64,000 nt of DNA from an uncultured Eubacteriales bacterium. GTDB lineage: Bacteria > Bacillota > Clostridia > Oscillospirales > Oscillospiraceae. Made by a program: the position numbers and the translations under genes. The stretch is from NCBI GenBank assembly GCA_900321275.1, contig ONVI01000006.1, positions 1-64,000 on the forward strand. Direction: 5' to 3'. The notes under the pieces were generated by a model that saw only the letters and a program-made list of their open reading frames with translations, was not told where the DNA came from and made no database searches. Of the stretch, positions 26,132 through 36,232 are shown piece after piece. The first letter of the stretch is position 1. Each line of letters starts with the position of its first letter.

Positions 26132-26557
26132 TTACTTCTTCTTAGCAGCCTTGGGTCTCTTCGCACCGTACTTGGAACGGCCCTGCATACGGCCATTGAC
26201 GCCCTGAGCGTCGAGCGTGCCGCGGATGATGTGGTAACGCACGCCAGGCAGGTCCTTCACACGGCCGCCGCGGATCATGACCACGGAGTGCTCCTGCAGG
26301 TTATGGCCGATACCGGGGATGTAGGCGGTGACCTCATAGCCGTTGGTCAGGCGGACACGGGCGATCTTACGCAGAGCGGAGTTCGGCTTCTTGGGGGTGG
26401 AGGTACGGACTGCGGTGCAGACGCCTCTCTTCTGAGGAGCGCTCAGGTCGGTCTCCTTATTCTTCAGGGTGTTCAGACCCTTCTGCATTGCAGGGGAGGC
26501 GGACTTGTAGGTGACCTTCTCTCTGCCTTTTCTCACCAGCTGGTTAAAAGTAGGCAT
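26132..26557 (-). CDS. rpsL: Ribosomal protein S12
   Basis: From [13 protein letters not shown] the 141-residue decoding-centre protein has [11 protein letters not shown] and [14 protein letters not shown]. The lysines in both loops are wild type, so no streptomycin-resistance change is seen. The start has GAAAGGAG upstream; the open frame up to 26680 includes the leader and promoter and is not coding. It is the first gene of the str operon. The 148 bases to rpsG carry no clear gene. Confidence 0.97.
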   Translation of the reverse strand: MPTFNQLVRKGREKVTYKSASPAMQKGLNTLKNKETDLSAPQKRGVCTAVRTSTPKKPNSALRKIARVRLTNGYEVTAYIPGIGHNLQEHSVVMIRGGRVKDLPGVRYHIIRGTLDAQGVNGRMQGRSKYGAKRPKAAKKK

Positions 26558-26670
26558 TGTTTTCTCCTTTCTTTCGTTGTCGCGGACAGGTGTCCGGCTG
26601 TGAAACACGCATAAACACTGGGTTTCGCGCCTTTTTCGGCCAGATTCGCTTTCTGCCCACGCAATTGTAG

Positions 26671-26699
26671 ATATTAGCATATTTCACAAATGCAGTCAA
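26671..26699 (-). promoter_or_regulatory. Promoter of the str operon
   Basis: On the minus strand TTGACT and TAATAT are spaced by 17 bases, in an AT-rich stretch that stands out from the GC-rich surroundings. The transcript would have a leader of about 105 bases before rpsL. Confidence 0.8.
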
Positions 26700-26837
26700 G
26701 AATTTTTGTGAATTCAAGAGAAAAAATTTTTTGAAGGAATTATGCCCGCTTTTCATTCCCTCTATTTGGAAAGCATCATTTCCCGTTTTGACGCTGCGCT
26801 GTGATCCGTTGACATATGCGGATATCGCCGGCTTAAT

Positions 26838-27000
26838 TGGGTATCGGCTTTATTCAGCAAGCAATGAATCGGCAAGCCCCTCCCCTGCGAGGAGAAAGGA
26901 AGCTGCGTCAAGCAGAAGGCACGGAGATGCCCCTCTCAGTCCCCCAGTGCGCGCACCGGGGATTGCTCCCCCGGAGGGGAGTCAAGCTTCCCTGCCTTCA
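26838..27000. repeat. Composite intergenic repeats (families C and D)
   Basis: At 26838 the end of a family C element (TGGGTATCGGCTTTATTCAG) appears without its partner end. At 26930-26995 are pieces of a family D palindrome (CCCCCAGTGCGCGCACCGGGG, then CTCCCCCGGAGGGGAG). This is the only content of the gap between the str promoter and the kinase terminator. Confidence 0.5.
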
Positions 27001-27032
27001 CGTTTGAGGATGAAAGCCTTTTAGAACGGACG

Positions 27033-27062
27033 CAAAAACCGGAAACCTTTGCGGTTTCCGGT
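27033..27062 (-). terminator. Terminator of the hybrid kinase gene
   Basis: A 10-bp stem ACCGGAAACC with a 5-base loop is followed on the minus strand by TTTTTG. Confidence 0.85.
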
Positions 27063-27093
27063 CAATGTGTGCAGCGCACGGCAGGGCACACTG

Positions 27094-29655
27094 TCAGGTG
27101 CCATTTCCCAAGAGCATTCGGCCAAGTGTTTCATACAGGCGCTCCGGTTCCACCGGTTTTGCGAGGTGGGCGTTCATTCCGGCCTGCAGACACTGCTTCA
27201 CATCCTCGTCAAAGGCGTTGGCAGTCATGGCGATGATCGGAATGCTCTTTGCGTCCGGCCGGTCCAAAGCACGGATCGTACGCGTAGCCGTCAGACCGTC
27301 CATGACCGGCATGCGCACATCCATGAGGATTGCATCGTAATATCCCGCAGGATGCTCCAAAATCATATTCACGGCGACCTGCCCGTTCTCCGCGCGCTCG
27401 GAGCGGATCTCTTCCATCTCCAGCAGATCCATCATGATCTCCGCATTGAGCTCCATGTCCTCCGCCACCAGGACCAGACGCCCCGCAAGTCCCGTACTCG
27501 CCGAAACGTCCCGATCATCGTTCAGATCAGTCTCCGCATCCGGTGTCCGATGCAGCAGGATCTTCTGCACGCAGTCGATCAGGGTGTCGGTGAACAGCGG
27601 CTTTGACAGGATGGCGTCCACGCCGGCCGCGGCCGCTTCCTCCTGCACGTCCTCCCAATCGTAGCCTGTGAGCAGGATCACCATGGCCTCGCCGCCGTCT
27701 ATGCCGCGCAGCTGGCGCGTGAGGGCGATTCCGTCTATACCCGACATCTTCCAGTCCGCTAGGATCAACTGATAAGATTCTCCCTGCGCCATACGCGAGC
27801 GGATCATGGAAAGAGCCTCCGCGCCGTCGGCAGCAAGTTCTGTTTGGATGCCGACGGATTCCGTAACCAGCTGTACGTGTTCACGGTCTACCAGATCATC
27901 GTCCACGACCAGCGCCCGCAGTCCTGCCGGAAGCATCTTGCTGTGGGCCTCATGCGCGCTCCGCCCGGAGGCTTTCAGCGTTACGTTGACAGTAAAGGTG
28001 GAGCCCACGCCCTTTTCACTCTCAACCGCAATATCGCCGTTCATCATGGTGACGATGCTTTTGGTGATCGCCATGCCGAGGCCCGTGCTGCCGAGCTTGT
28101 TGCTGCTCCCCTCCATCTCCTGTGAGAACGCATCAAAGATTTTCGGAATGTAATCCCTGCTCATACCGATGCCGGTATCACTGATGGTGAAGCGAAGGCT
28201 GCGGTAGTTTTCAAAACCGGCGGTCTGTTCCACGGTGAGGGTGACCGAACCCGGCGCCTTCGTGAACTTTACGGCATTGCCCAGGATGTTGATCAGCACC
28301 TGCTTGAGCTTCATCTCATCGCCGATGTAATAGTCCTCGGTTTTCCCGATGATCCTGCACTCGTATTGCAGGCCCTTGTCCGCGCACTGCCCGCTAACCA
28401 TCACATTCGTCTGATCCAGGAATTCCCGGAAGCTGAACTCCTCGTCCTTGAGCTCCATACGTCCGGATTCGATGCGGCTCATATCCAGGATGTCGTTGAT
28501 GATACCCAGCAGATGCCTGGCGCTGGCGCCGATCTTTTCCAGCTGTTCTCTGATGTGCGGCGTGAGCTCCGGGTCATTCAGGGCAATGCTGTCCAGACCG
28601 ATGATGGCGTTCATGGGTGTGCGGATCTCATGACTCATATTGGACAGGAAACTCGTCTTGGCGCGGTTCGCGTGCTCTGCCTTATCCAGGGCTTCCTGGA
28701 GCATCCGACGCTGGTTTTCCTCCGCGCGTACGGTTTCCTCAATATTGTGGATACCCAAAAGGATCCGGCGGGACTCCGGCCATACGCCGACCGGAACGAT
28801 TTTAACCTGATAGGTCGTGCTGTTGCCCGCCTTATCCATGAGCCTGAAATTGTGGTACAGCACATGGTCCTGTGCCATGTGCCGCGTAATGCTTTCCATG
28901 TTCAGGCGCGCGTGAAACGATTCATATTCCTCTTCGTTCAGATGGCTGAGCCGGTCCAGAAAAGCAGAGAGGGAGCGATAGGAATACAGCTCCGCGCAAT
29001 GATCCAGATAACTGTCGTTCGCGCGCAGCACCGCAAAGGTGTCGCGGTCAATATCCGAGCGGATCAAAACCTCATAATCATCCGTCAGGGCATTGAGCAT
29101 CATGCTTTGCCGCTCCTCGCGCTGCTTTCCCAGCTGGTTGACCACAAAAGACGACACCGCCTGCAAAACCAGCAGCGTGTTGGTATTGGTGCGTGGATTA
29201 TCCACACCGAGAAAGCCGACAATATCACCGCCGAGCCGCAGCGGCGCGGCCATCAGCGACTCGATCCCCTGCATTGTGAGAATCTTATACTCATCCGAAT
29301 CGTGGTCCAGCTCGCCGTCGGTAGAGTTGATATAGAACTCGCCGTGGGCCTCAAACTGAACGATCCAGCGATCCACAATGGCGATGTCCAGGTTCTGCAG
29401 CTTGTCTATTTCCGCTTCAATGCCCTCGGCGCACCACTCATAGGTATTGCTCAGTTTCTGGGAGCCCAGGTCAAATTCAAAAACATAGGATCGGTCCGCG
29501 CCGTAAAACGATGCGACCAGGCCCAGCAGCTTGTTGAAAGCGAGCTCGTCATCTCCGCTTCTTCGTAAGATGGCGATGCACTCCAGCAAGAGGTCATTGA
29601 TTAGTATTTTTTGCTGAATCTGTTCCGGCATTTCAGGATCCTTCCGGTAATCCAT
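27094..29655 (-). CDS. Hybrid sensor histidine kinase with two receiver domains
   Basis: The protein has about 853 residues and no membrane segment. It starts with a GAF-like sensor (about 20-185: [13 protein letters not shown] and [21 protein letters not shown]), then a PAS-like region (about 190-310). The HisKA domain has [12 protein letters not shown] with the phosphorylated His near 342. The HATPase domain has [16 protein letters not shown] and GSTGLGMAI. Two receivers follow: the first with VVDDD and [12 protein letters not shown], the second with AEDMELN and [11 protein letters not shown]. It is a cytosolic phosphorelay protein; the signal is unknown. No separate response regulator or output domain is nearby. 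Start 29655 was chosen for an AGGAG site; 29691 is also possible. It diverges from the ABC importer genes. Confidence 0.88.
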   Translation of the reverse strand: MDYRKDPEMPEQIQQKILINDLLLECIAILRRSGDDELAFNKLLGLVASFYGADRSYVFEFDLGSQKLSNTYEWCAEGIEAEIDKLQNLDIAIVDRWIVQFEAHGEFYINSTDGELDHDSDEYKILTMQGIESLMAAPLRLGGDIVGFLGVDNPRTNTNTLLVLQAVSSFVVNQLGKQREERQSMMLNALTDDYEVLIRSDIDRDTFAVLRANDSYLDHCAELYSYRSLSAFLDRLSHLNEEEYESFHARLNMESITRHMAQDHVLYHNFRLMDKAGNSTTYQVKIVPVGVWPESRRILLGIHNIEETVRAEENQRRMLQEALDKAEHANRAKTSFLSNMSHEIRTPMNAIIGLDSIALNDPELTPHIREQLEKIGASARHLLGIINDILDMSRIESGRMELKDEEFSFREFLDQTNVMVSGQCADKGLQYECRIIGKTEDYYIGDEMKLKQVLINILGNAVKFTKAPGSVTLTVEQTAGFENYRSLRFTISDTGIGMSRDYIPKIFDAFSQEMEGSSNKLGSTGLGMAITKSIVTMMNGDIAVESEKGVGSTFTVNVTLKASGRSAHEAHSKMLPAGLRALVVDDDLVDREHVQLVTESVGIQTELAADGAEALSMIRSRMAQGESYQLILADWKMSGIDGIALTRQLRGIDGGEAMVILLTGYDWEDVQEEAAAAGVDAILSKPLFTDTLIDCVQKILLHRTPDAETDLNDDRDVSASTGLAGRLVLVAEDMELNAEIMMDLLEMEEIRSERAENGQVAVNMILEHPAGYYDAILMDVRMPVMDGLTATRTIRALDRPDAKSIPIIAMTANAFDEDVKQCLQAGMNAHLAKPVEPERLYETLGRMLLGNGT

Positions 29656-29953
29656 CGATCCCCAGCTCCTCTCTCCTGATGATCCATACATGTGCTGCGG
29701 CGCAGGGTTCCTTCGCTGTGAGCAAAAGACAGTCTTTCCGCCCGGCTGCCGCTTTCATCCGCAATTTCAATGTGTTTCGAATTACAAGTCCTGTTAAACT
29801 AATGTATTATAACATATCTTCTCAAAAAAATCCATTTTTAAAATATAATATTGACCTTCCCTGTGTGAGCCGTTTCATACTGGTCTCCTATAAAACGCTG
29901 ATGCGAAACTCCCGGGACAGATACATCAGGCCCCTGACAAAGGGTGCAAACAG

Positions 29954-29982
29954 TTGACTTTATGCCTTGAACACGCTATGCT
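29954..29982 (+). promoter_or_regulatory. Probable promoter of the ABC importer operon
   Basis: TTGACT and TATGCT are spaced by 17 bases. Transcription would begin near 29989, which excludes the upstream in-frame ATGs as starts of the binding protein. I saw no cobalamin riboswitch in the 370-base divergent gap, whose remaining sequence is AT-rich and otherwise featureless. Confidence 0.65.
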
Positions 29983-30028
29983 GTCGATGAACAAAACAAA
30001 GGAAACGGAAAGGAATTCGGTATACAAT

Positions 30029-30940
30029 ATGAAACGGAGAACGTGGCTCATCGCCGTTCTGACCGCGCTGGTTTTGCTCTGTACGGGATGCGGAAAAGCC
30101 CCTCAGCCCCAGGGCAGGACAGTTACGGATATGAAAGGGCGGAATATTGTTTTGAACGGAGACGTCACGCGTGTGGTGGCGCTCACGGCCGCAGACTGCG
30201 AAATTCTCTATGCCATCGGCGCCGGAGACGCCCTTGTCGGACGCGGTGAATACTGCGACTATCCGCAGGCCGCGCTGTCACTGCCCGCAGTGCAGTCCGG
30301 CGCCGGAACCAACATCGAGCAGATCATCGATCTCACGCCCCAGGTGGTTTTCATGGATACCATGGCCCAGAGCGTGGAGCAGATCGAGCAATTGGAGACG
30401 GCGGGCATCCGGGTAGTGGTATCGGATGCCGTCAATCTGGAAGGTGTGTATGACTCCATCTCTCTCATCGGCCGGGTCATGAGCCGTGAGCAGGAAGCGG
30501 AAAAAGTGATCGGCGGGATGAAGCAGTCTTTTCAGGAGCTTTCTGACAAAGCGGCCGCCCATGCGGACAAACCCAGCGTCTATTTTGAAATCTCTCCGCT
30601 GAAGGACGGCCTATGGACCGCAGGCGCCGGCACATTCATGGATGAAGCGGCGTCCCTTCTCGGCGCGAAGAACGTATTCGGAGATGTCACGGGCTGGGCC
30701 GGCATTTCCGAGGAACAGGTCATTCAGCGCGATCCGGGGTATATCGTCACCACGGACAAGTACAGCGGTACCGGGCCGACACCCGAGCAGGAAATTGCGG
30801 GAAGAGCCGGGTGGGGGCATTTGCGCGCGGTGAAAGACGGCCATATCCTGAACCTGAGCGACGATTCACTGGTCCGCCCCGGCCCGCGGCTGGCTGACGG
30901 TGTAAAAGAGCTGTATGATTTTTTGTATGCGGGGAAATAA
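30029..30940 (+). CDS. ABC importer substrate-binding lipoprotein (BtuF/FhuD type)
   Basis: The 303-residue protein has a lipoprotein signal (MKRRTWLIAVLTALVLLCTGC, lipid-modified Cys at 21) and a TroA-type fold with two lobes: VVALTAADCEILYAIGAGD at the first lobe and EISPLKDGLWTAGAGTFMDEAASLLGAKN at the second. These features fit binding proteins for cobalamin, haem or ferric siderophores. The specificity cannot be read from sequence. The permease gene follows three bases after the stop. Confidence 0.85.
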   Translation: MKRRTWLIAVLTALVLLCTGCGKAPQPQGRTVTDMKGRNIVLNGDVTRVVALTAADCEILYAIGAGDALVGRGEYCDYPQAALSLPAVQSGAGTNIEQIIDLTPQVVFMDTMAQSVEQIEQLETAGIRVVVSDAVNLEGVYDSISLIGRVMSREQEAEKVIGGMKQSFQELSDKAAAHADKPSVYFEISPLKDGLWTAGAGTFMDEAASLLGAKNVFGDVTGWAGISEEQVIQRDPGYIVTTDKYSGTGPTPEQEIAGRAGWGHLRAVKDGHILNLSDDSLVRPGPRLADGVKELYDFLYAGK

Positions 30941-30942
30941 AG

Positions 30943-31983
30943 ATGGAAGAAAAACGACAGCGTGAGAGCTACGGGCTCCACACCTGGATCGGTCTGGCGG
31001 GGCTGACGCTTGCGGCGATGCTGGCTGCGGTCTGCCTGGGCAATGTTGACATTCCCGTCAGGGAATGTCTGCAGGTTTTCCGGGCTGCGCTGACAGGCAC
31101 AGAGGCATCAGACCCCGGGACGGCTTCCATCCTGCTGGCAGTCCGTTTGCCGCGGGTGCTCTGTGTGGCGCTGAGCGGCGCATCCCTCTCGGTGTGCGGC
31201 GCGGCCATGCAGGGGCTTTTGAAAAACCCGCTTGCAGACGGCTCGACATTGGGCATCTCCAGCGGCGCTTCTCTGGGTGCCGCGCTGGCGATTGCCTTCG
31301 GCTTCCAGCTTCCCCGGCTCCCCTTTTCCGGTTCCGTGATTCTGGCGGCGCTGTTCGCGTTCGTGTCTCTGATTTTGATTCTGAGCCTCTCGTACATGCT
31401 GGACAGTTCCTTTTCCACCAACACGATTATTCTGCTGGGCATCGTGTATTCCATGTTCGTGTCCAGTATTCTTTCGCTGGTGGTGACCTTCGCGCCGGAC
31501 AAGCTCAAGCAGATTACCTTCTGGACGATGGGCTCTCTGGAAGGCAGCAGTTATCAGAACGCGCTGGTGCTGTCTGTGATGCTGGCAGTCTGCGGCACCA
31601 TCCTGATCCGCCTGTCGGAGGAGCTTAACGCCTTTGCCATCGGAGAAGAAAACGCGATGAATGTCGGTGTAAACGTGACGCGGGTTCGTCTGGTTATTCT
31701 GGTAACGGTTTCCCTGCTGATCGGCACCTGCGTCTCCATCGGCGGGACGATCGGTTTTGTAGGACTCGTCACACCCCATATCATCCGTCTGCTGACCGGT
31801 CCCAACCACAGGCGGCTGCTGCCCGCATCCATGTTCGGCGGCGCGGCTTTCCTGACGCTCGCGGATCTCGCGGCGCGCACCATCGCCCGGCCGCGGGAGC
31901 TTCCCATTGGGGTTGTCACTTCCTTTGTCGGCGCCATTCTGTTCGTCTGCATCTACTACAAAGTGGGGAGGGCCGCGAGATGA
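30943..31983 (+). CDS. ABC importer permease, FecCD/BtuC family
   Basis: The 346-residue protein has about ten hydrophobic helices and the family signatures RLPRVLCVALSGASLSVCGAAMQGLLKNPLADGSTLGISSGA near the start and GTIGFVGLVTPHIIRL in the second half. It forms the homodimeric channel of a type II importer. Its stop overlaps the ATPase start (ATGA). Confidence 0.93.
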   Translation: MEEKRQRESYGLHTWIGLAGLTLAAMLAAVCLGNVDIPVRECLQVFRAALTGTEASDPGTASILLAVRLPRVLCVALSGASLSVCGAAMQGLLKNPLADGSTLGISSGASLGAALAIAFGFQLPRLPFSGSVILAALFAFVSLILILSLSYMLDSSFSTNTIILLGIVYSMFVSSILSLVVTFAPDKLKQITFWTMGSLEGSSYQNALVLSVMLAVCGTILIRLSEELNAFAIGEENAMNVGVNVTRVRLVILVTVSLLIGTCVSIGGTIGFVGLVTPHIIRLLTGPNHRRLLPASMFGGAAFLTLADLAARTIARPRELPIGVVTSFVGAILFVCIYYKVGRAAR

Positions 31984-32735
31984 GTATTCTCCGTGTTGAA
32001 AATCTCAGCGTGTCCTTTGGACAGACACCCATTTTTCAGGATGTCAGCTTTGAGCTGAATGCGGGCGACTGGCTTATGATGATCGGGCCCAACGGCTGCG
32101 GCAAGTCGACGCTGGTTCGTGCGATCTCGGGGGCTGTTCCATACGCGGGCCGCATCCTGTATCTTGACGAAGATATCCGTCGGCTGCGGCCCGGTGAGCT
32201 GGCGCGCAATATCGGAATCCTTGCGCAGAACCATTACGTGGGTTATGCCTTTACCGTCCGCGAAGTAGTCCGTCTGGGGAGATATGCCTACAGGCGCAAT
32301 CGCGGCGGCGACCCGGAGGGCGAGTCGCAGATTCGGCGGGCACTCGAACTGACGGGGATGAACGCTCTGGCGGACAAGTCGGTGCTCCATCTCTCCGGGG
32401 GTGAGCTGCAGCGGGTATTTTTGGCCCAGCTTTTTGCCCAGGCTCCAAGGGTTCTGATTCTGGACGAGCCGACAAACCATCTGGATCTGATCTATCAGAA
32501 ACAGGTATTTGAACTGGTCTCGGAGTGGCGCAAAGAACCGGGCCGGGCTGTGATCTCCGTGGTGCATGATCTGAGCCTTGCCCGGGCTTACGGTACGCAG
32601 GCGCTGCTTTTGTATGAGAAACGCGCCCTGGCGCAGGGAAGCATGGAGCGCGTATTTGACCCGGCGTATCTCAATACTGCCTATGGCATGGACGTTGCCG
32701 CGTGGATGCGGACGATGCTGAGCCAATGGAGCTGA
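31980..32735 (+). CDS. ABC importer ATPase, FecE/BtuD family
   Basis: The 251-residue ATPase has Walker A GPNGCGKST, the Q-loop ILAQNHY, the signature LSGGELQRV, Walker B VLILDEPTNHLD and the H-loop SVVHDLS. It powers the importer formed with the two preceding genes. The start overlaps the permease gene by four bases. Confidence 0.95.
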   Translation: MSILRVENLSVSFGQTPIFQDVSFELNAGDWLMMIGPNGCGKSTLVRAISGAVPYAGRILYLDEDIRRLRPGELARNIGILAQNHYVGYAFTVREVVRLGRYAYRRNRGGDPEGESQIRRALELTGMNALADKSVLHLSGGELQRVFLAQLFAQAPRVLILDEPTNHLDLIYQKQVFELVSEWRKEPGRAVISVVHDLSLARAYGTQALLLYEKRALAQGSMERVFDPAYLNTAYGMDVAAWMRTMLSQWS

Positions 32736-33190
32736 GATCTCGCGGTGCCTGTTTCCATCCCAAGCGATTCCGTGCAGATGCCTTTCTTTTTTCGCTTATA
32801 TGAAAAACACCTCCAAAAAGCAAAAACCGCCTCATTCAAAATGAACAAGGCGGATAAAGTAGGGGACTTTTTTCGCTTTTGGAGTGAACGCAATCGCTGA
32901 AAGCCTTGCGCCGTGCGGGTTTTGACGATATTTGCCGGCCAAATTTTTGTCATCATTTTTGTCATCACTCGGCCATTTGCAGGCGCAAAAAAGGCTTTGC
33001 GGACGCAATTTTTCGAGCTGCGGCTCTTGAAAAAGCCAGGACAAAACATGATATAATACCGGCGAATACCGCAAGAAATCGACAAAATACGGCACTAAAA
33101 CGGAGAAGTTGTGATGACAAAAACGACAAGAATCAGCGTCGAAAGATGCGGTTCGGGCCATTTTGCCTTAAAAAGTTCACATAGCAAAGG
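32736..33190. other. Gene-poor AT-richer gap before tRNA-Gln
   Basis: I found no convincing gene. At 32822-32853 a hairpin (CCGCCT/AGGCGG) followed on the minus strand by TTTTT resembles a terminator. Near 32949-32968 two TGATGACAAAAA units are repeated, and a third occurs in the other orientation near 33110. A 36-codon frame at 33114-33224 has GGAG upstream, but it runs into the tRNA terminator. The stretch lies at the 3' side of a tRNA gene and could be a decayed integrated element; this is inference. Confidence 0.35.
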
Positions 33191-33222
33191 AAAAAGCCTC
33201 AAATCCATCGGATTTGAGGCTT
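33191..33222 (-). terminator. Terminator of tRNA-Gln
   Basis: A perfect 13-bp stem AAGCCTCAAATCC with a 3-base loop lies just after the tRNA 3' end and is followed by a T-rich tract on the minus strand. Confidence 0.85.
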
Positions 33223-33227
33223 AAAAG

Positions 33228-33301
33228 TGGCAGCGGGAGAAGGATTCGAACCCTCACATACGGAGTCAGAGTCCGCTGTGCTACCTTTACACAATCCCGC
33301 T
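33228..33301 (-). tRNA. tRNA-Gln (anticodon CTG)
   Basis: On the minus strand the acceptor arms are AGCGGGA and TCCCGCT. The anticodon stem GCGGA/TCCGT encloses CTCTGAC with anticodon CTG. The T arm has GGTTCGAATCC, and GCCA ends the gene. The length is 74 bases. Confidence 0.92.
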
Positions 33302-33382
33302 AAACGCAAGGGCTATTATACATGTTTTTGGAGATTTGTCAAGGTCTTATTTTGAGATATTGCCGTTTCTTTCATAAAAACT

Positions 33383-34549
33383 TCACTTGCTTTCATCGGA
33401 CGCTGCGGATGCGAAGCGGACGCGGGCGGCGTCGGCATAGTAATTGACCAGCAGATCGACGCACGCGCCGTAGCTGCGCAGGCCGAGCGTTTGCTCGTAG
33501 CTCTGCAGAAAGCCTTCATAGACCGTGTTCGTCACCGTCTGAACCGGCGTCTCGAAGCGTTCCCAATAGGCGTTATGCTCCGTCAGATCCGCCTGCACCG
33601 ATGCATTGAGTCCATGGTAAATCATCTGCAGCGCTGCCGGATCGACGCCGGCCAAGGCGTTGCCCAGATGAATATAGGCCAGCATACAGGCCGAGTAGCA
33701 ATAATCCGCATCCCCGTCCGCAAGCGAGGCCAGCACCGCGACAAAATTAGCCTCCTGCTCCTTGGCCACACCGCGCTGGTGCGACAGCTCGTGCGCGACG
33801 GTGGCGGCGAAAAGGGCTTCCGGGAAATCCGCGTTGACATTGGCCTCGGCGGTAAAGGGGCAGAAGAAGCCGGTATAGTCAATGATGCTCATAACGCGGG
33901 AAAAGAACATGGCCTTGGCCGGAACCTCCGGGCCGTCGAGGCAGGGATACTCCCGCACAAGCGCGCGAAAAAGCTGCGGGGAGTATTTCAGCACCGCTTG
34001 CCTGTCTGTGCGGCAAAGCCCCGCTTCATCCCGCGGTACCTGCGTGCTGTATTCGTTCAGAAGCTCGGCGAAATAGAGTGTGACGAGCTCCAGATCCTCC
34101 GATGTGATTTCCCCGGACGGCAGGCCGCTGCGTGCAATAAAATCGTCCCCGTAATAATATACGCCCCACAGCAGGCAGAAAAGCGCGTACACGCCGAGTA
34201 CCAGCGCGGCAAGCCGCATACACAGGCGATAAAAGCGCCGCAGCCGTTCGGAGCGCGAAATCAGCATCGCAGCCTCGTATATTATGTAAACCGCCGTCCC
34301 GCCGATCACAAACGCGTACAGCCATTCAGCCAGCGAAAACGGAAGATGCGCCGTAAGCCGTGCGAGCGCGTGATGCAGCGGCTGCACAAACCGCTCGGAG
34401 AGCGTCTGCATCAGCGCCCCATTGTGCCGCGAGGCAAAAAAGAGCGCAATCAGCCCCCCGCCGAGCAGCACAATGACGTGCGCCGCAGGGCAGAGGGCAA
34501 AGATGGCGGCGGGGCCGCGTTTTTTAACAGCCGTATTATCCATGGGCAT
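33383..34549 (-). CDS. DUF3810 family membrane protein with HExxH motif
   Basis: The 388-residue protein has three membrane segments in its first 140 residues and a long outer domain. The outer domain contains AATVAHELSHQRGVAKEQEANF, a zinc-protease-like HExxH with a downstream Glu. This is the DUF3810 family of Firmicutes and Bacteroidetes; peptidase activity is predicted from the motif, not shown. ATG 34549 is used; the ATG two codons later is equally possible. Confidence 0.82.
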   Translation of the reverse strand: MPMDNTAVKKRGPAAIFALCPAAHVIVLLGGGLIALFFASRHNGALMQTLSERFVQPLHHALARLTAHLPFSLAEWLYAFVIGGTAVYIIYEAAMLISRSERLRRFYRLCMRLAALVLGVYALFCLLWGVYYYGDDFIARSGLPSGEITSEDLELVTLYFAELLNEYSTQVPRDEAGLCRTDRQAVLKYSPQLFRALVREYPCLDGPEVPAKAMFFSRVMSIIDYTGFFCPFTAEANVNADFPEALFAATVAHELSHQRGVAKEQEANFVAVLASLADGDADYCYSACMLAYIHLGNALAGVDPAALQMIYHGLNASVQADLTEHNAYWERFETPVQTVTNTVYEGFLQSYEQTLGLRSYGACVDLLVNYYADAARVRFASAASDESK

Positions 34550-34602
34550 ATTTTAACGCAGTTCGACGAAACTTGCAATGGATTTGAGAGGAAACGCAGG
34601 TT

Positions 34603-34757
34603 AGGGAAGCGCTGATGAAATCGACGGGTGCAGACTGGCGAGCGGATTTTTCGTCTGACGAAGCCTGAAAAACGATGGAATCCTTTGTGTATTTCGAGCT
34701 TTTCAGGCAAAGTCAATACCGTCAGGACGCGCGCGGGGATTTATTCAGCGTTTCCTT
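34603..34757. mobile_element. MITE-like element, family A, copy 2 (155 bp)
   Basis: It has the same ends and inner hairpin as the copy at 21939 (GGAAGCGCTGATGAAATC at left, GATTTATTCAGCGTTTCCTT at right, inner CCTTTGTGTAT), with about 10 bases lost near the right end. It lies just upstream of the DUF1015 gene, so the gene's TATAAT (34800-34805) is outside the element. Confidence 0.75.
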
Positions 34758-34836
34758 GGAGAAAGCCATTTTTCAGTAGCCTTTTGCGCCGCGCCGTGGT
34801 ATAATGACACACGATTATAAATGCAAGGAGCTGTTG

Positions 34837-36081
34837 ATGATGGCTGTTTTTCAGGCGGCGGAGCTGCTGATCCCGCACAGAGAGCTGCTGGACAACTGGG
34901 CGGTGATCGCCTGCGACCAGTTCACCTCCCAGCCGGAATACTGGCACGCGGTGCGTGAGCAGGCGGGGCAAGCGCCTTCCGCTTATCATATCATCTTTCC
35001 GGAGGCGGAGCTGGGCCGCGATGAGGACGCGCGTATCCAGTCCATCAACGCCGCGATGCGCCGCTATCTCAGCGAGAACGTCTTTGACGTCTTTCCCTCT
35101 TCCTTTGTCTATGTGGAGCGTGAACTCCAAGACGGAACGGTTCGCCGGGGCGTCGTGGGCGTGATCGACCTGGAGGAATACGACTACCGCAGCGACGCGG
35201 CCTCCGCTGTCCGCGCTACGGAACAGACCGTGGTGGAGCGCATTCCCCCGCGTGTCAGAATACGGAGCGGGGCGTGCCTGGAGGCAAGCCATGTGATGCT
35301 TCTGATGGACGACGCCGAAGGCCGTGTGCTGGACAGTCTGGAGGCGAAAAAGACCGCCCTCCCGACCATATACGACTTTGAGCTCATGCAGGGCGGCGGG
35401 CATATCACGGGGCGGCTGGTGCAGGGCGATGACGCCGCGGCGCTGAACGAGGCGCTGAGCCAATATGAGGCGGCAACACGGGCGCGCTTCGCGGAGACTG
35501 GCAAGCCCTCCCTGCTCTATGCCGTCGGAGACGGGAACCATTCCCTCGCCACGGCGAAGACCTGCTGGGAAGCACTCAAGGCGGCGCAGCCCGAGCTTGC
35601 GGGGACGCGGCATCCGGCACGCTTTGCGATGGTGGAGCTGCAGAACATTCGCGACGCCTCGCAGAAGTTTGAGCCCATCCACCGTCTGCTGACGGAGGTA
35701 TCGCCCGACGAAATTCTCCATGAGGTAGAGCCGCTGTGCGCGCCCGGCAGTCTGACCGTTGACTGGTACGCCGGGGAGCGGCGGGGAACGCTGTCTCTCG
35801 ACCCCGCGCGCGGGGAGCTGCCGGTTGGGATCCTGCAGCCCTTCCTTGACCGTTATCTGCAAGAGCACGGGGGAAAGATCGACTATATCCACGGAGACGA
35901 GACGGCGGCCCGGCTTGCAAAAAGCGGGAACGCGCTGGCCTTCCTGCTGCCGACGATCTCAAAGGAGGATTTCTTCCGAGGCATCGTCATGGACGGCGTG
36001 CTGCCGCGCAAAACCTTTTCCATGGGTCACGCGCAGGAGAAGCGCTATTATCTTGAGTGCCGCCGCATTACGGAAGAATAA
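34837..36081 (+). CDS. DUF1015 family protein
   Basis: The 414-residue protein shows the DUF1015 hallmarks: a start leading to LLDNWAVIACDQFTSQPEYW, the segment YAVGDGNHSLATAKTCWE, and LLPTISKEDFFRGIVMDGVLPRKTFSMGHA near the end, where the family is most conserved. The activity is unknown; some members are called SpoOJ/ParA/ParB-associated without proof. AAGGAG six bases before ATG 34837 sets the start. Confidence 0.85.
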   Translation: MMAVFQAAELLIPHRELLDNWAVIACDQFTSQPEYWHAVREQAGQAPSAYHIIFPEAELGRDEDARIQSINAAMRRYLSENVFDVFPSSFVYVERELQDGTVRRGVVGVIDLEEYDYRSDAASAVRATEQTVVERIPPRVRIRSGACLEASHVMLLMDDAEGRVLDSLEAKKTALPTIYDFELMQGGGHITGRLVQGDDAAALNEALSQYEAATRARFAETGKPSLLYAVGDGNHSLATAKTCWEALKAAQPELAGTRHPARFAMVELQNIRDASQKFEPIHRLLTEVSPDEILHEVEPLCAPGSLTVDWYAGERRGTLSLDPARGELPVGILQPFLDRYLQEHGGKIDYIHGDETAARLAKSGNALAFLLPTISKEDFFRGIVMDGVLPRKTFSMGHAQEKRYYLECRRITEE

Positions 36082-36232
36082 TAAAAGGGCTGCAGCAAAA
36101 CACCTTTTCCACGTCCCGAGGCATGAAGTGACGAAGGATCTTTCTTTCGGAGGTTTTCATGAACCCCCGAAGAAAGATCCTTCGCTGCGTTCGGGATGAC
36201 AGGCTGTTTTGCCGCAGCCTTGATCTTTTATT
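36081..36232. repeat. Nested inverted repeat after the DUF1015 gene
   Basis: The outer arms ATAAAAGGGCTGCAGCAAAACA and TGTTTTGCCGCAGCC plus TTTTAT pair imperfectly. The inner arms ACGAAGGATCTTTCTTTCGG and CCGAAGAAAGATCCTTCG also pair, so the whole stretch can fold into one long hairpin. It may be another small non-autonomous element or a terminator-like repeat. Confidence 0.55.

Noticed and set aside
26240-26420. Streptomycin-resistance changes in rpsL
   Set aside because: The lysines in TPKKPNS and GRVKDLPG are both wild type.
29656-30028. Cobalamin riboswitch before the BtuF/FhuD-type importer
   Set aside because: I looked for the conserved B12-box and found no matching sequence in the divergent gap.
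33114-33224. 36-codon frame with GGAG upstream near tRNA-Gln
   Set aside because: It ends inside the tRNA terminator hairpin, has no recognisable feature, and the upstream promoter boxes are poorly spaced.
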